A stretch of DNA of 64,000 nucleotides from Seriola aureovittata (GCF_021018895.1 NC_079367.1:908395-972394), one strand, 5' to 3'; counted from the stretch's first letter, positions 23,856 to 34,125 are shown. The notes: generated from the sequence alone by a model not told the origin. Numbers and translations are program-made.

Positions 23856-24141
23856 CATCCTATTTCATATTACAAGACCTTTAGTGTAGGACGTCTATTC
23901 TCCCTCAGAACCTCATGCTAGCCTCTCCACTGGTCCTTAATCAAGGAATGGTAATTGAGGAACTGAGGCTCTGATCTCTCTCTCTCTCTCTCTCTCTACT
24001 GCGGTATGGTGTGATGTACACAAAAGTGGGGGACTCCAGTTGACATGCGCTGGCCAGTGCTTTGCCTTTGGCTCTCTATCCAACTGTGATGCCCAGTGGC
24101 ATCATGGGGAGAGTCATCGTGATAATTTTTATAAACCTAAC
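23464..24141 (+). mobile_element. Family F short element, copy 1 (5'-truncated)
   Basis: Apparently identical to 25629-26302. It begins inside the F leader, just after the RNA structure seen in copy 2. It holds a (CAT)n tract, a (CT)n tract and a 3' block with a hairpin TGATGCC-CAGT-GGCATCA, then GATAATTTTTATAAACC and TAACCC. No coding frame is convincing. Confidence 0.65.
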
Positions 24142-24600
24142 CCGCCCGCGCCTTCGGACAAGCTGGTTTCCTTAACACGCAGGTGTATACCACAAAATCT
24201 GCCGTTCTCTCTCTCTCTCTCTCATATCCCCTCGGAACGCCTAAATGAAGAGAGGAACAACATCATCATCATCATCGTCGCCATTATTCATCCTAAAACA
24301 GAAAACAACTCGGACAAATGACCTTTGACCTTTAAAGAGGTTGAGAAAATGAGCTATACTGCAATGTCATTCGACACTGCCACAAACATTAAAGGTCATT
24401 GCCTAAACCTAAAACCTGGATCTGGCCCTAATCCTAACCTTAATCTTCGAAGCTGTACCCAACCCTGTAATTTTATTCTAACCCTAACCATAGAACTGTA
24501 TGCAGCTTAATCCTAGGCTCTGGCTCTAACCCTAATCCAAATCGATTTGAGCTTTGACGACCTGAATAAAGACAGAGACCCCTTGAAGGAAGTCTAGAAG
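24142..24600 (+). repeat. Degenerate telomere-like and CT-rich spacer
   Basis: Scattered CCTAACC and CCCTAATCC units, a short (CT)n and a (CAT)n tract. TGACCTTTGACCT at 24319-24331 is a perfect DR1 arrangement of two nuclear-receptor half-sites, possibly by chance from degenerate repeats. No gene is seen. Confidence 0.6.
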
Positions 24601-24623
24601 ATCTCTGAAGCAACACTAATATT

Positions 24624-24910
24624 GGATATTTATCTTTTAAAATCCTCTCCTTACTGTAAAATCGCCTGTTTCGCGTGTGCTTCGCGTGTGCTTCGCGTGT
24701 GCTTCGCGGCTGCTTTGATTTTAACCCTTTAAAGTCTTTTCTTCATTTAAAATAGCCGGATATTTATCTTTTAAAATCCTCTCCTTACTGTAAAATCGCC
24801 TGTTTCGCGTGTGTTTCGCGTGTGCTTCGCGGCTGCTTCGATTTTAACCCTTTAAAGTCTTTTCTTCATTTAAAATAGCCTTTTTCGTGTGTGCTTCGCG
24901 GGTGCTTCGA
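24624..24910 (+). repeat. Tandem repeat upstream of F promoter
   Basis: Two units of about 134 and 123 bases plus a partial third. Each has GGATATTTATCTTTTAAAAT followed by two or three copies of CGCGTGTGCTT and then TTAACCCTTTAAAGTC. The GTGTGCTTCGC repeats upstream of TATA could be transcription-factor sites. Confidence 0.8.
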
Positions 24911-24920
24911 AACCAATGAG

Positions 24921-24930
24921 TATAAAAGGA
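24921..24930 (+). promoter_or_regulatory. TATA box, family F
   Basis: TATAAAAGGA followed by GCTGACTCACAGGATCACAA. A second version, CATAAAAGGA at 25121-25130, precedes a near-copy of the same downstream bases, so the core promoter is duplicated. Families B, C and D have the same box ahead of their leaders. Confidence 0.6.
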
Positions 24931-25574
24931 ACGCTGACTCACAGGATCACAATCAGTTTGAACTTCGACAGAGGAGGACAGAGGTCCTCTGGAGGAGGAC
25001 GGGGACCCTCTGAAGAAGGACAGAAGACCCCTGGAATAACAATGATGATGGATTTTTACCCTTTAAAGTCTTTTCTTCAATTAGGATCGCTTTTCTTCAC
25101 GTGTGCTTCGAATCAACAAACATAAAAGGAAAGCTGAATCAAAGGATCACAATCAGTTTGAGCTTGAGACCCCCTGGAAGAGGAAAACTGAGACCCCCTG
25201 GATCAACAGTGGCTGGCCTGGCTGGAGCTACCTTGCGGTGTTAACAACCAGTCGGAACCAACCACACAGGTAGGATTAAAGGTTTATTGAAAATTTAATT
25301 CTTGTTTGGACTAGCAGAACGGTTGACATGAAAGACCAAATGACCTTAAACGGGACCTAAAGCATGAAGACAGTGCAAATCAGCAAACTTAACATTAATC
25401 AAAATACATAGAAGATGTTTAACCTGAAAAATAATTGATTTATTGAGAAAGAAGAAAACATTATTCAAAATGTATACAGGTTATTTAACTTGAATAATAA
25501 TTGATTTATAAAAATCATAATTCTGATTGAAGATTGGACACACACCGGGATTTGATCAACCCCGGCTGGGCCTT

Positions 25575-25628
25575 CCTCAGGTGAGGGTGTCTAGTGATAA
25601 ACGGCCGAAACGCCCTGTGACCCTGGGG
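25575..25628 (+). ncRNA. Covarying RNA structure, family F copy 2
   Basis: The outer stem CCUCAGG/CCUGGGG and the inner stem GGGUGU (25585-25590) / ACGCCC (25610-25615) surround the loop that is also found in family E. Confidence 0.55.
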
Positions 25629-25992
25629 TCCACTACTGAAGATGTGTCCTTCAATTTACCACAATCATTTTTCTTAATTAAAATAAAATAAGTAATACAC
25701 TTATGGATTGTGGTACATGAAAGCAAATTGCTTTAACACAGTTGTCTCGCGGCCTCCCGGGGACTGTGAATGTTAATTGATACACATGTATCTCACCTAT
25801 ATTTATAGTCTCCCTGACCTTTAACCTGGACCTCAACAGACGTGACCTTTTGACCCGACCTTGGTATAGATGTTGAAGATAGCTCAATTCATGAGATCCA
25901 TCAATGGTGATTGGTGGACATTAAGAAAGCAATAACGCTATTAAATGGTCTTGCAAATGGTGGTCTCAACTGGTCTTCGTGGGACGTCTGCT

Positions 25993-26023
<31 letters not shown>

Positions 26024-26302
26024 CATCCTATTTCATATTACAAGACCTTTAGTGTAGGACGTCTATTCTCCCTCAGAACCTCATGCTAGCCTCTCCACTG
26101 GTCCTTAATCAAGGAATGGTAATTGAGGAACTGAGGCTCTGATCTCTCTCTCTCTCTCTCTCTCTACTGCGGTATGGTGTGATGTACACAAAAGTGGGGG
26201 ACTCCAGTTGACATGCGCTGGCCAGTGCTTTGCCTTTGGCTCTCTATCCAACTGTGATGCCCAGTGGCATCATGGGGAGAGTCATCGTGATAATTTTTAT
26301 AA

Positions 26303-26335
26303 ACCTAACCCTAACCCTAACCCTAACCCTAACCC
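26303..26335 (+). repeat. Telomere repeats after F copy 2
   Basis: Five CCCTAA-type units, C-rich strand on +, between the F 3' end and the family G fragment. Confidence 0.95.
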
Positions 26336-26337
26336 AA

Positions 26338-26475
26338 AATGAGTGGACACAGGTACGCTACGGCAAAAGGCGAAAGGACCGTCGTCAGCGTGCCTGGGAT
26401 CAAGGTGATGGGGTGAACTGGGGGAAGGACCGTGCACCTCCGTACTCCTATGGGAGTCGGGGTCCTTACCCACGT
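26338..26475 (+). pseudogene. Family G ORF1 N-terminal fragment
   Basis: A reading of about 46 codons, NEW-TQVRYGKRR to GKDRAPPYSYG, matches the ORF1 start of families B, C and D. The start codon and leader are missing: telomere repeats run straight into codon 4 or so. On the right it passes into CCCTAA repeats. It is therefore a stub broken at both ends and flanked by telomeric DNA. Confidence 0.7.
26427..26465 (+). ncRNA. Hairpin before telomeric tail, family G
   Basis: GGACC/GGTCC encloses CCG-T-ACTCC, loop TATG, GGAGT-CGG. The position relative to the tail and the tetraloop match families B and C. Confidence 0.55.
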
Positions 26476-26640
26476 CCTAACCCTAACCCTAACCCTAATT
26501 ATAATGACATCCTTAATCCAATCACCGGGCATCTTGCCCTAAACCTAACCAGGTCATCCTTTAAGCTAAGCCTAACCCGGTTACTTTATCCTAACCCTAA
26601 CCATTCGATTCTGAACCTAATTATCTGCACTTTTGCCTAA
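26476..26640 (+). repeat. Telomere-like spacer before A2
   Basis: Perfect then degenerate CCCTAA units. The stretch from about 26636 onwards also precedes A3 (57616), which marks the likely left end of family A. Confidence 0.8.
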
Positions 26641-28165
26641 ACCTAACCGGTATAGTGGGGGCCCTAAACCTAACCAGGTCACTGAAGGCCCTAATACTAA
26701 CCGGTTTCATCTGACCCTAACCCTAACCACACCAAAGAGGACCTAATCCTAACCAGACTCATTTTGTCAATACCATAACCGGTTTCTGCTTAGCTTCATG
26801 TCCACTAGATCACCCTATTTATTATTTATTATATATTGTGTGTTCCTAGTAGCCTAATTTATGTATATATTATAAAGACAATGGGATCATTTAAGGAACA
26901 CAGTCAGAGGAGTCAGGAGCAGAAATTATGTATTTTGTTGTAAATTGCACATATTTTATGGTTCTCTGCCTCCTTTTCTCTTCTTTTAAAAAAACTAAAA
27001 TAAACAAAAAACAGAGGGTGATCGAGTGTGTACATATAGGAATAATTTAGCCTTTTTCTCTAAAAAAATAAATCAATAAATAACAAGCAGCATATATGTG
27101 TGTGTTTAGGTGTGTATATGTGGATACATGCATATACAACATGCTATTAATAAATAAATAAATAAACAATTTAAAACCCAGGGGGGTTTACTACATAGAA
27201 TTAAATATAGAAATAATAAATAAATGATTTAATTGATTAATAAATATACATATGATTATTACAGAAATACTAAATAAATACATAAATATCACTAGTAATA
27301 AATATATAAAGATCTTTATTATTAATAAATACTCAATAAATAAATAAATATACCGATTAATTAATTTCATATCATATAAATAGATTAAAAAATAGTACAT
27401 AGGGGTGGACAAACGGTTTAAAGGAAAGAGATTTACAGGAGGAATAAATATATTAAAAACCGGAAGGAATGGAGTTTTAAAAGGATGGTTTTATTCCTTT
27501 TTATTTGTCTTTGTTCAAGACTCATGTTTCCTTTTTTTCGTTAAAAACGATTCATGTAAATGGAATTAAAATAACAATGTTTCTTTTTATGGAATGTTCA
27601 AACGGATGTCCGATCGTCATTAATTAATGTTCAAGCTGATGATGACGGACATCCGTTTTTGAAAAGTCGTCTCTCGTCTGAGGCGATCGGTGCACCGTGG
27701 TGGAGTGCAATGACGGCCGGCTGGCCGGCAGGGGCGACAGAGGGAGGGAGGTGAGCTCCCGACTTCCGCTCCCGCCCCTCTTGACAGGAGCGCGGAGATT
27801 TCAAACTCCACTGTCTCCCTGAGCTAGCCGTTTACAGCCACGGACCGACAGCACTCCACCGAGAATTTGTCACCGGTCACCGTCAAGACAAAGTTTGTAT
27901 TTGCCTGAAGAAGGTCAGATAATTGACCGAAACGTTGCAAGATTTTTTGTGTGTGTGTTTATTATATGTTCTGTTAAAATAAAACAAGTTTATTGTTTAA
28001 AAAAGGAAATCTTGCTCCCGCTCTTTTTCAAAATAAGAGTCCTAGAACTTTTAAATGAAAATTTTCCGCCTCATCCGGAGGTCCGTTTTTTGTTAGATTA
28101 TCCCCCCTTTTTTTATCTTTTTCTTCCTTTTTTCATTTTTAATTAAAAAGAACACACACACACAA
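26641..28165 (+). mobile_element. Family A copy 2 (A2): 5' leader
   Basis: Same organisation as the A1 and A3 leaders: a telomere-like start, AT-rich repeats, a GC-rich block (about 27650-27860), the hammerhead-like motif, and an A/T stretch up to the ORF1 ATG. It is more diverged than A1 is from A3. Confidence 0.8.
27900..27941 (+). ncRNA. Hammerhead-like RNA motif in A2 leader
   Basis: UUUGC/GCAAG, CUGAAGAA, stem GGUCA/UGACC, GAAACGUU. Both stems are one pair longer than in A1, with the same core. Confidence 0.6.
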
Positions 28166-30336
28166 ATGTATTTTTATGAAAGAGACGACGGCTGGACGAC
28201 TGTCCAACGAGGACGTAGACGGCCGCGCACAGCATACGGAGCACCCCAGCGCTCCGGCTACCCTCGCGGCTACGAGGACAGACCACGGAGCTACGCTTCC
28301 GTGGCGAGATACGGCCGATCCAGACGGGATGGATACGATGGATCGCGACACTTTCAGCGATCCATCGCGGCCAGAACACAAGGGCAGGATCACCGGGTTC
28401 ATCGCGCTCACGAGCAGCGGGCCGACAACCGCGGACGCCGAGAGGACCGCCAGGTCCACTACGCCAGCGGACAGCGGAGCAACAACGGCGGACGCCGGCA
28501 GGACCGACAGGTCCACTACGCCAGCGAGCAGCGAACCAGCAGCAACAGGCTACGGCGGGACAACCAGGTACGCTACGGGCCTGGACAGCGGACCATGGAC
28601 GGCTACCGCCGCCCACAGCCACAGCGACAGGAGCCTCACAGACCCACCCAGCCCACCCACAAGGTACAGTCCGATGATCCGGACTTTAATGCAAAGGTCC
28701 GGATCATCCACAACATTATTAAAGCGGCCCACCATTTAAAGAATGTGTCGGCGGAGGAGCCACCCCCGACCATCGGCCGTATGACCGCCACTCTGAGCGG
28801 ATTTATTAAACCTGCCTCCCCAAATGACACCACCAGCCAGCTGCTAGAGGGGAACGCAAAGAACTGGCAGTATACGACCCTTCTAGTACTTAGAAACCAC
28901 TACATGGACATGCTGGAGGTCGAAATTAACAGGCTGGCCAGCTTCGACATTCAGGACTGGGGTGGTCCATTCCAGATTGCCTGCTCTTGGGCGAGGAGGA
29001 ATCTGGGTCAGAGACTACAGGCTGAGACCCTACAACAGGCTGAGGCAGTCATCCTTGCCCACCTCACAGGCTGGCAGGCGGCAGAACGCACCACAGACGG
29101 GGCACATGAGCACGGGAAACTGCGTCCTGAGACTGGGGAAACCCCAGTAGCACCCCCTCCGCCTACGGGGAAGCCGGGGATCCCTCCTTCCCCCTCCCCC
29201 TCCCCCGCACCATCAACAGCGCCCCTCCCTCTCATGAGTCTCTTTAAAGCTGCCCAGGTGACACCATCAGTCACACTCACCAGGGACGGAGCTTCAGTTG
29301 CCGGGGATCCCCCCGCCCCCCTCCCCCTCCTCTTCCTGGTCCTCTTCTCTCGCCAGCGGCGCCTGCTGCTCCCCCTCCTCCTCAGCCAAAAACTGCTCCT
29401 CCTCAGCAGGTGACTGACTTCCCTGCCTCCTCTACAGTGGCTGGAGGGATGGGGCAAATAACCCCCTCGAGCCCTAAACACCAGAGGACGAAGAGAACCG
29501 GCATCAGGCGCATCCCACTCCCACCCACATCCCCACCTGTCCCCCTGACCCCTGTGATTCGCCTTATTCCTCCAGCTGCCACTTCTGGCAACCCGTGCGT
29601 GGTACACGAGGAGGAGGGGATTACTGCTCAGGCCACTGAGGGGACACAGCAAACAGCCAGCCACCAAACTGCACCCTCCAGACCACTCAACCCCCCTGAG
29701 AGGACACCACAGCCAGCAGTCAGCGATCAGGGGGCCCAGGCGGACCAGACCTCCTCACCATCACCACCACCACCACCACCACCACCCTCATCCACGACAC
29801 CCCTCCGGAGACCCACCCGGCACATCAACACGGTGAGGAAAATAAAAGATTGGGCCCTCAACGTCAGGAGGAAGTACCTCATCGTGGGGGACTCCAACCT
29901 GGCCAGATGCCCACCCTTCCCAGATCAGCACCTGCAGGTGGATAGCTACCCCGGGGCCAACTTCCGCCATGCTGCAGCCATCTTCTCCAAGGCATCCAGC
30001 TCCACACAGCCCGAGAGAATCATTCTGGCCTTTGGGCTCAACCACAGGGCCCAGAAGGCCCAGGTCACCGCCATGAAGCAGCTTCAGGCAGCTTTGAGGG
30101 CAGCAAAGCTGCGCTTCCCACTGGCACGGATTTTGGTGCCAGCCATTAACTACTCTCCTTCCCTCCCTCAGCAGGAACGTTTCAACCTGAATGCCATCAA
30201 TAAATACATTGTTGAAAACTGTGAGTTTATCTCCAAACTGCCAGCCACAGCATTCAGCACCGAGAGAGATGGTGTGCACTGGACGAGGCAGACAGCTGCG
30301 GCTATGCTTGAGCACTGGGGTAAGCATTTAAACTGA
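28166..30336 (+). pseudogene. A2 ORF1, broken by a frameshift
   Basis: Homologous to A1 ORF1 over its length. The frame from ATG 28166 runs through the RG-rich start (about three repeats), the helical region and into the proline linker, then reads nonsense to a stop at 29413. The matching frame continues past it and carries the SGNH blocks (GDSN, PGAN, GLN, DGVHW) to the stop at 30336. The shift lies near 29290-29320 in C-runs. A sequencing error in the C-run is possible. If real, this copy cannot make full ORF1 or the fusion. Confidence 0.8.
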
Positions 30337-30368
30337 GGGTCCCCACAAACCTGCCACCTCAGGAGGGG
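30327..30368 (+). promoter_or_regulatory. Candidate -1 frameshift signal, A2
   Basis: TTTAAAC 30327-30333, stop TGA next, 7-base spacer, CCCC 30341-30344 with GGGG 30365-30368, and CTGAGG/CCTCAG interleaved, as in A1. Confidence 0.65.
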
Positions 30369-32531
30369 TACAGAAATGTTAGAGTTCTGTCAAATAAAAT
30401 TAAACTGTCCACCCCTCAGCTTGCTCTACTCAATAGAGGCCTTACTTTCATCCCCACTTTGGGTCTTAACAGTGAAAATATCAGGCAACAGTCTAGATTC
30501 GACCTACAAAATTACCATAGAAGATTAAAGTTGGCAGCTTTCTATGGTGATGAGGGTGATTTAACACCACAACCTTTCACTCCCACATCTCATTGGGCCC
30601 CTCCCGATGCACAACTACCCCCCCAAATTGTAAACTTAATTAAAAGAGATACAAATTATTATGACCGTCATTTCAAAATCCGGCATGTGAAACCTAATCT
30701 GACACAGGAAGAAAACTCAGCACTCAAGGAGTTAATGAAAAATAAAGACATTATTATTAAACCGGCCGATAAAGGCAGCGTTGTGGTAGTTATGGAACGT
30801 GAGCAATATTTATGGGAAGGATACAGACAATTAAATGATACAAAGTATTACTCAAAATTAAAAAATCCAATTTTTCTGGACACCATACCCATTGTACACC
30901 AAATTATCAATAAACTACAGGAGAAGAAATTTATTAATTGTAAACAAAAGAACTATTTGATTGGTGATTCAGAACCCAGACCTAGACGTTTTTACATGTT
31001 GCCTAAGATACATAAGGACCCTGCTAAGTGGAGCAAGCCATTTGAAATCCCCCCTGGTAGACCTATAGTGTCTGATTGTAGCAGTGAGACCTACAGGACA
31101 GCAGAGTTCCTGGACTTTTATCTGAATCCTCTGTCCACTATACACACCAGCTATATTAAAGACACGTATGATTTTATAGATAAGATTAAAAAGTTACATA
31201 TTCCGGCAGATTCGATCCTGTTTACTATCGATATTGATAGTCTTTATACAAATATAGACATTAGAGAGGGCATTCAATCAGTCAAGAACATTTTTTCCAA
31301 ACATTATGATAAAAAAAGACCGGATAAAGAATTATTACAATTATTAGAGATTAATTTAACAAAAAATGATTTTGAATTCAATGGGGAGTATTTTTTACAA
31401 ATTAAGGGCACAGCAATGGGCAAGAAATTTGCGCCCGCATATGCCAATATTTTTATGGCTGATTGGGAAACAGGGGCCCTACAACAGTGTGAAAAAAGAC
31501 CCATTCATTATTATAGATATTTAGACGACATCTGGGGAGTATGGACACATTCAGAGGATGATTTTAAGTTTTTCCTGAACACTCTTAATAATTTTAATCC
31601 GTCTATTAAATTAAAATACACTTTAAATCACAATTCGATTGACTTCCTGGACACAACAACATTTAAAGGACCCAAATTTAATGAAACCAATAAATTAGAT
31701 ATTAAGGTTTTCTTTAAAGAGACGGATACGCACGCTTTGCTCCACAAGACCAGCTTCCACCCCAAACACACTTTTGCAGGTCTAATCAAATCCCAATTAT
31801 TAAGGTTCCATAGGATCTGCACCCAAAATGAGGATTTTAAACAAGCCACTGGGGTACTCTTCTCTGCCTTGGCCAGCAGGGGGTACTCCAGGACTTTCCT
31901 TAGAAACTCTTTCAAAAAGTTCCTCCAAATTAAGCCCCATATTGTGTCCTCTATTATTCCTTTTATCACCACTTACTCAGCATCCACGGTGAAGCTGGTC
32001 AGCGAGATCAGGAAGAACTTTGAAGACTCCAGGAAAGGAAGGGAGCTCCTCTACAACCACAGGATCATTGCTGCATTCAGGAAAAACAAAAATTTAAAGG
32101 ATTACCTGGTGAAAGCCAAAATTAAACCACTAATTGATTCCAAATTAAAGGGTAATACTGAATTCTTTAAACAGCAAGTATGGGTGTCTAATAAAAATAA
32201 TAAAAATGTATATAAAATTGAGAATCAGGGAAATATTTCATCCAAAAATTGTGTATATATCATCATTTGTAAACAATGTGGACTACAGTATGTTGGTGAA
32301 ACAGGAAACACAATCCGAATCAGGTTCACACAACATAGATATAATATTTTGAAGAGAAAAGACATCCACACTCAGCTGGTTAAACACTTCATACAGCATG
32401 GCTGGCATTCAGTACAGGCCTCTGTCCTCCAGTGTAATCCAAATTGGACAACAGCCCAGAGACAGAGGACAGAGAGAACCTGGATTAGTAAATTGGACAC
32501 CAGATTCCCACAGGGACTAAATGAGGGATAA
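30333..32531 (+). CDS. A2 ORF2: Penelope-like reverse transcriptase with GIY-YIG endonuclease
   Basis: Intact and collinear with A1 ORF2. KPADKG, LPKIHK, GRPIVS, the DIDSLYTN motif A, GTAMG, YLDD, and the GIY-YIG domain with CKQC and YVGE are all present. The frame is open from the slip codon at 30333. The ATG at 30378 is out of this frame, and no in-frame ATG precedes the RT motifs. The N-terminal two thirds differ from A1 at many positions, while the last 160 or so residues are identical, suggesting conversion or recombination. Because its ORF1 is frameshifted, this ORF2 could only be expressed by some other start. Confidence 0.9.
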   Translation: MRVPTNLPPQEGYRNVRVLSNKIKLSTPQLALLNRGLTFIPTLGLNSENIRQQSRFDLQNYHRRLKLAAFYGDEGDLTPQPFTPTSHWAPPDAQLPPQIVNLIKRDTNYYDRHFKIRHVKPNLTQEENSALKELMKNKDIIIKPADKGSVVVVMEREQYLWEGYRQLNDTKYYSKLKNPIFLDTIPIVHQIINKLQEKKFINCKQKNYLIGDSEPRPRRFYMLPKIHKDPAKWSKPFEIPPGRPIVSDCSSETYRTAEFLDFYLNPLSTIHTSYIKDTYDFIDKIKKLHIPADSILFTIDIDSLYTNIDIREGIQSVKNIFSKHYDKKRPDKELLQLLEINLTKNDFEFNGEYFLQIKGTAMGKKFAPAYANIFMADWETGALQQCEKRPIHYYRYLDDIWGVWTHSEDDFKFFLNTLNNFNPSIKLKYTLNHNSIDFLDTTTFKGPKFNETNKLDIKVFFKETDTHALLHKTSFHPKHTFAGLIKSQLLRFHRICTQNEDFKQATGVLFSALASRGYSRTFLRNSFKKFLQIKPHIVSSIIPFITTYSASTVKLVSEIRKNFEDSRKGRELLYNHRIIAAFRKNKNLKDYLVKAKIKPLIDSKLKGNTEFFKQQVWVSNKNNKNVYKIENQGNISSKNCVYIIICKQCGLQYVGETGNTIRIRFTQHRYNILKRKDIHTQLVKHFIQHGWHSVQASVLQCNPNWTTAQRQRTERTWISKLDTRFPQGLNEG

Positions 32532-32567
32532 GAGAGAGACTGCATGGGACTGGATGGAGTGTGCACA

Positions 32568-32598
32568 GATTGCGCCACCGCTTCGCGGTGGCACAATC
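32568..32598 (+). ncRNA. 3'-terminal hairpin of A2
   Basis: Identical to the A1 hairpin (GATTG, GCCACCGC-TTC-GCGGTGGC, CAATC), just before the tail. Confidence 0.7.
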
Positions 32599-32608
32599 CT
32601 TTATTTCC

Positions 32609-32655
32609 TAAACCCAATCCTAAACCTAACCCTAATCCTAACTCCAACCCAAATC
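32609..32655 (+). repeat. Short telomere-like tail of A2
   Basis: Only about 45 bases of CCTAACCC-type units, a shorter version of the A1 tail, ending at the same family B junction. Confidence 0.85.
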
Positions 32656-33099
32656 CCCCATATTACATTTGAAAATCTGTAAAAGTAAAAAAATATATAT
32701 ATATATTTATAATTTATAAAAGATTTTTTCAAAAATTTATGATTGGATATTAAATAGTATTAAAATTGATAAGGGTACAATTAATAAACAGGGTTAAAAA
32801 CATTAAGGGACAATAAATAGGTTAAATACAATAAATAGGTTAAATACAATAAATAGGATTTATAATAAACATTAAAATACAATAAATAGGTTAAATACAA
32901 TACAATATATAGATTTGATAACATTAATATCTTAAAAAAGGTTAAAAGTTCATATATAATAACATTGATATACTATTAATGGTTAAAATAGGGTTAAAAT
33001 GGAGTAAAAACAGGTTTACATGTGAAATGGGGACAAAATTAAAAAAGGCGAACCAAATTGAAAAAGACGAACAGAAAAAACAAAAAGCCAAACCAAGCC

Positions 33100-33109
33100 T
33101 ATAAAAAGG
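33100..33109 (+). promoter_or_regulatory. TATA box, family B
   Basis: TATAAAAAGG, about 115 bases upstream of the hammerhead-like motif; same relative order as in C and D. Confidence 0.55.
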
Positions 33110-33210
33110 ACGAACACAGTTACAGGAGCTCACTCTTACCTTTGCTCTTGAGGGGAGAACACCAGCACTTGACTCCAGCCTGAAAGCAAACAAAAAACAC
33201 AGTTATTAGT

Positions 33211-33290
33211 GTGCCATTTATTTGTGCCTGAAGAAGACCATATTTGGTCGAAACGTCGCACGTTTTTAGTTTTTTTAATTGTTTTGGCAC
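33211..33290 (+). ncRNA. Hammerhead-like RNA motif, family B
   Basis: Outer stem GUGCCA/UGGCAC; inner stem GUGC (33224-33227) / GCAC (33258-33261); core CUGAAGAA, stem GACCA/UGGUC, GAAACGUC. Compared with family A, stem II has swapped strands (GGUC/GACC to GACC/GGUC), which is strong covariation. Confidence 0.65.
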
Positions 33291-33442
33291 ATCTTCTTTT
33301 GTTCATTAATTAATCCTTTCGAATTTCGAAAGCGTTTTTGGTTTATTTCTTAAAAAATAATTAAAAAATTAAAAAAAATAAATAAAAAAATACAAAAAAC
33401 ATATAGAACAACAAACAAACAAGACATATACAACAAACAAAC

Positions 33443-33613
33443 ATGGAGGATGACGGGTGGCAGCCTGTGCGCTACGGCAGGCGCAGGAAGCGCACCCGGT
33501 CACCGTATTGGGGCGGGTATCAGGGGTCTGGTAGGGGAATGGCCAGTGCATCCACCTCCTCCTATGGGAGGGGGTATCTGACCTCTTCTCCTAACCCATA
33601 TCTTAATCCCTAA
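33443..33613 (+). pseudogene. Family B ORF1 N-terminal fragment (56 aa)
   Basis: Starts at ATG 33443 with ME-DDGW-QPVRYGRRRK, the ORF1 signature, and continues to a SYGRG segment. It then reads into CCTAACCC and stops. It lacks the helical and SGNH regions. The break lies just after a hairpin, as in C, D and G stubs. Either this is a remnant of a longer ORF1 or the short protein is the product of a non-autonomous element. Confidence 0.7.
33554..33575 (+). ncRNA. Hairpin at the end of the B fragment
   Basis: ACCTCCTCC, loop TATG, GGAGGGGGT: nine pairs including one U-G, within ORF1 codons and about 17 bases before CCTAACCC. Confidence 0.6.
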
Positions 33614-33718
33614 ACCTAACCTCACCCTTATTCTAAATCCTAAACCTAACCTCACCCCAGACCCAAACCCTAAACTTAACCTAACTGGATTATAAGCCCT
33701 AACCCTAACCAATGTCCC
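33592..33718 (+). repeat. Telomere-like spacer between B and C
   Basis: Degenerate CCTAAACC and CCCTAACC units. The same spacer is found at about 47742-47866 and 63797-63915. Confidence 0.85.
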
Positions 33719-34116
33719 ACACCTAATTAATCCTAAAAATATCATGCATAATTGGGGAATAAATAAATAAATAAATAGAAATATATAATTTCATAATTAA
33801 GTTAATAAAAGACATAGATATATACAGGGTGGGATACTTTAATTTAGCAATTTAAGGTTAAAAAATGCTTAATTTGGCAATTTAAGGGTTAAAAATACTT
33901 GATTTGGCAATTCAAGGGTTAAAAAATTAAATTTTATAAATAACAATTCATATACATCATTTAATTCAGGATATTCATTCAATAAATACAGGGATTAAAA
34001 AATTACACAAGGAATTCATTTAGTTTGGCATTTATGGGGTTAAAACTGAAAGAGCAAAGAAAAAAAAGAAAAAAAACCAAGTGAATTTGAGTTTCAGAGA
34101 AAAAGAAAGGGGAGGG

Positions 34117-34125
34117 CATAAAAGG
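34117..34125 (+). promoter_or_regulatory. TATA-like box, family C copy 1
   Basis: CATAAAAGG after a purine-rich stretch. The following GAGCACAGTGCTTCG is close to palindromic. Confidence 0.5.

Larger units (their letters stand above)
24601..26302 (+). mobile_element. Family F short element, copy 2 with promoter region
   Basis: The longer F copy. It runs from a tandemly repeated 5' part (24624-24910), two TATA-type boxes (24921 and 25121) and a leader to the RNA structure at 25575-25628. The 674-base 3' part is shared with F copy 1. It ends at ATAAACC joined to CCCTAA repeats. No ORF of PLE type is found, so it is probably non-autonomous. Confidence 0.6.
32656..33442 (+). mobile_element. Family B leader (5'-only copy)
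   Basis: An A/T-rich leader containing about three units of the sequence that became the 18-bp minisatellite in the left part of the window. A TATA box, a hammerhead-like motif and an A-rich stretch before the ORF1 ATG follow in order. After 56 codons of ORF1 the element stops at telomere-like DNA, so no ORF2 exists here. Confidence 0.75.
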
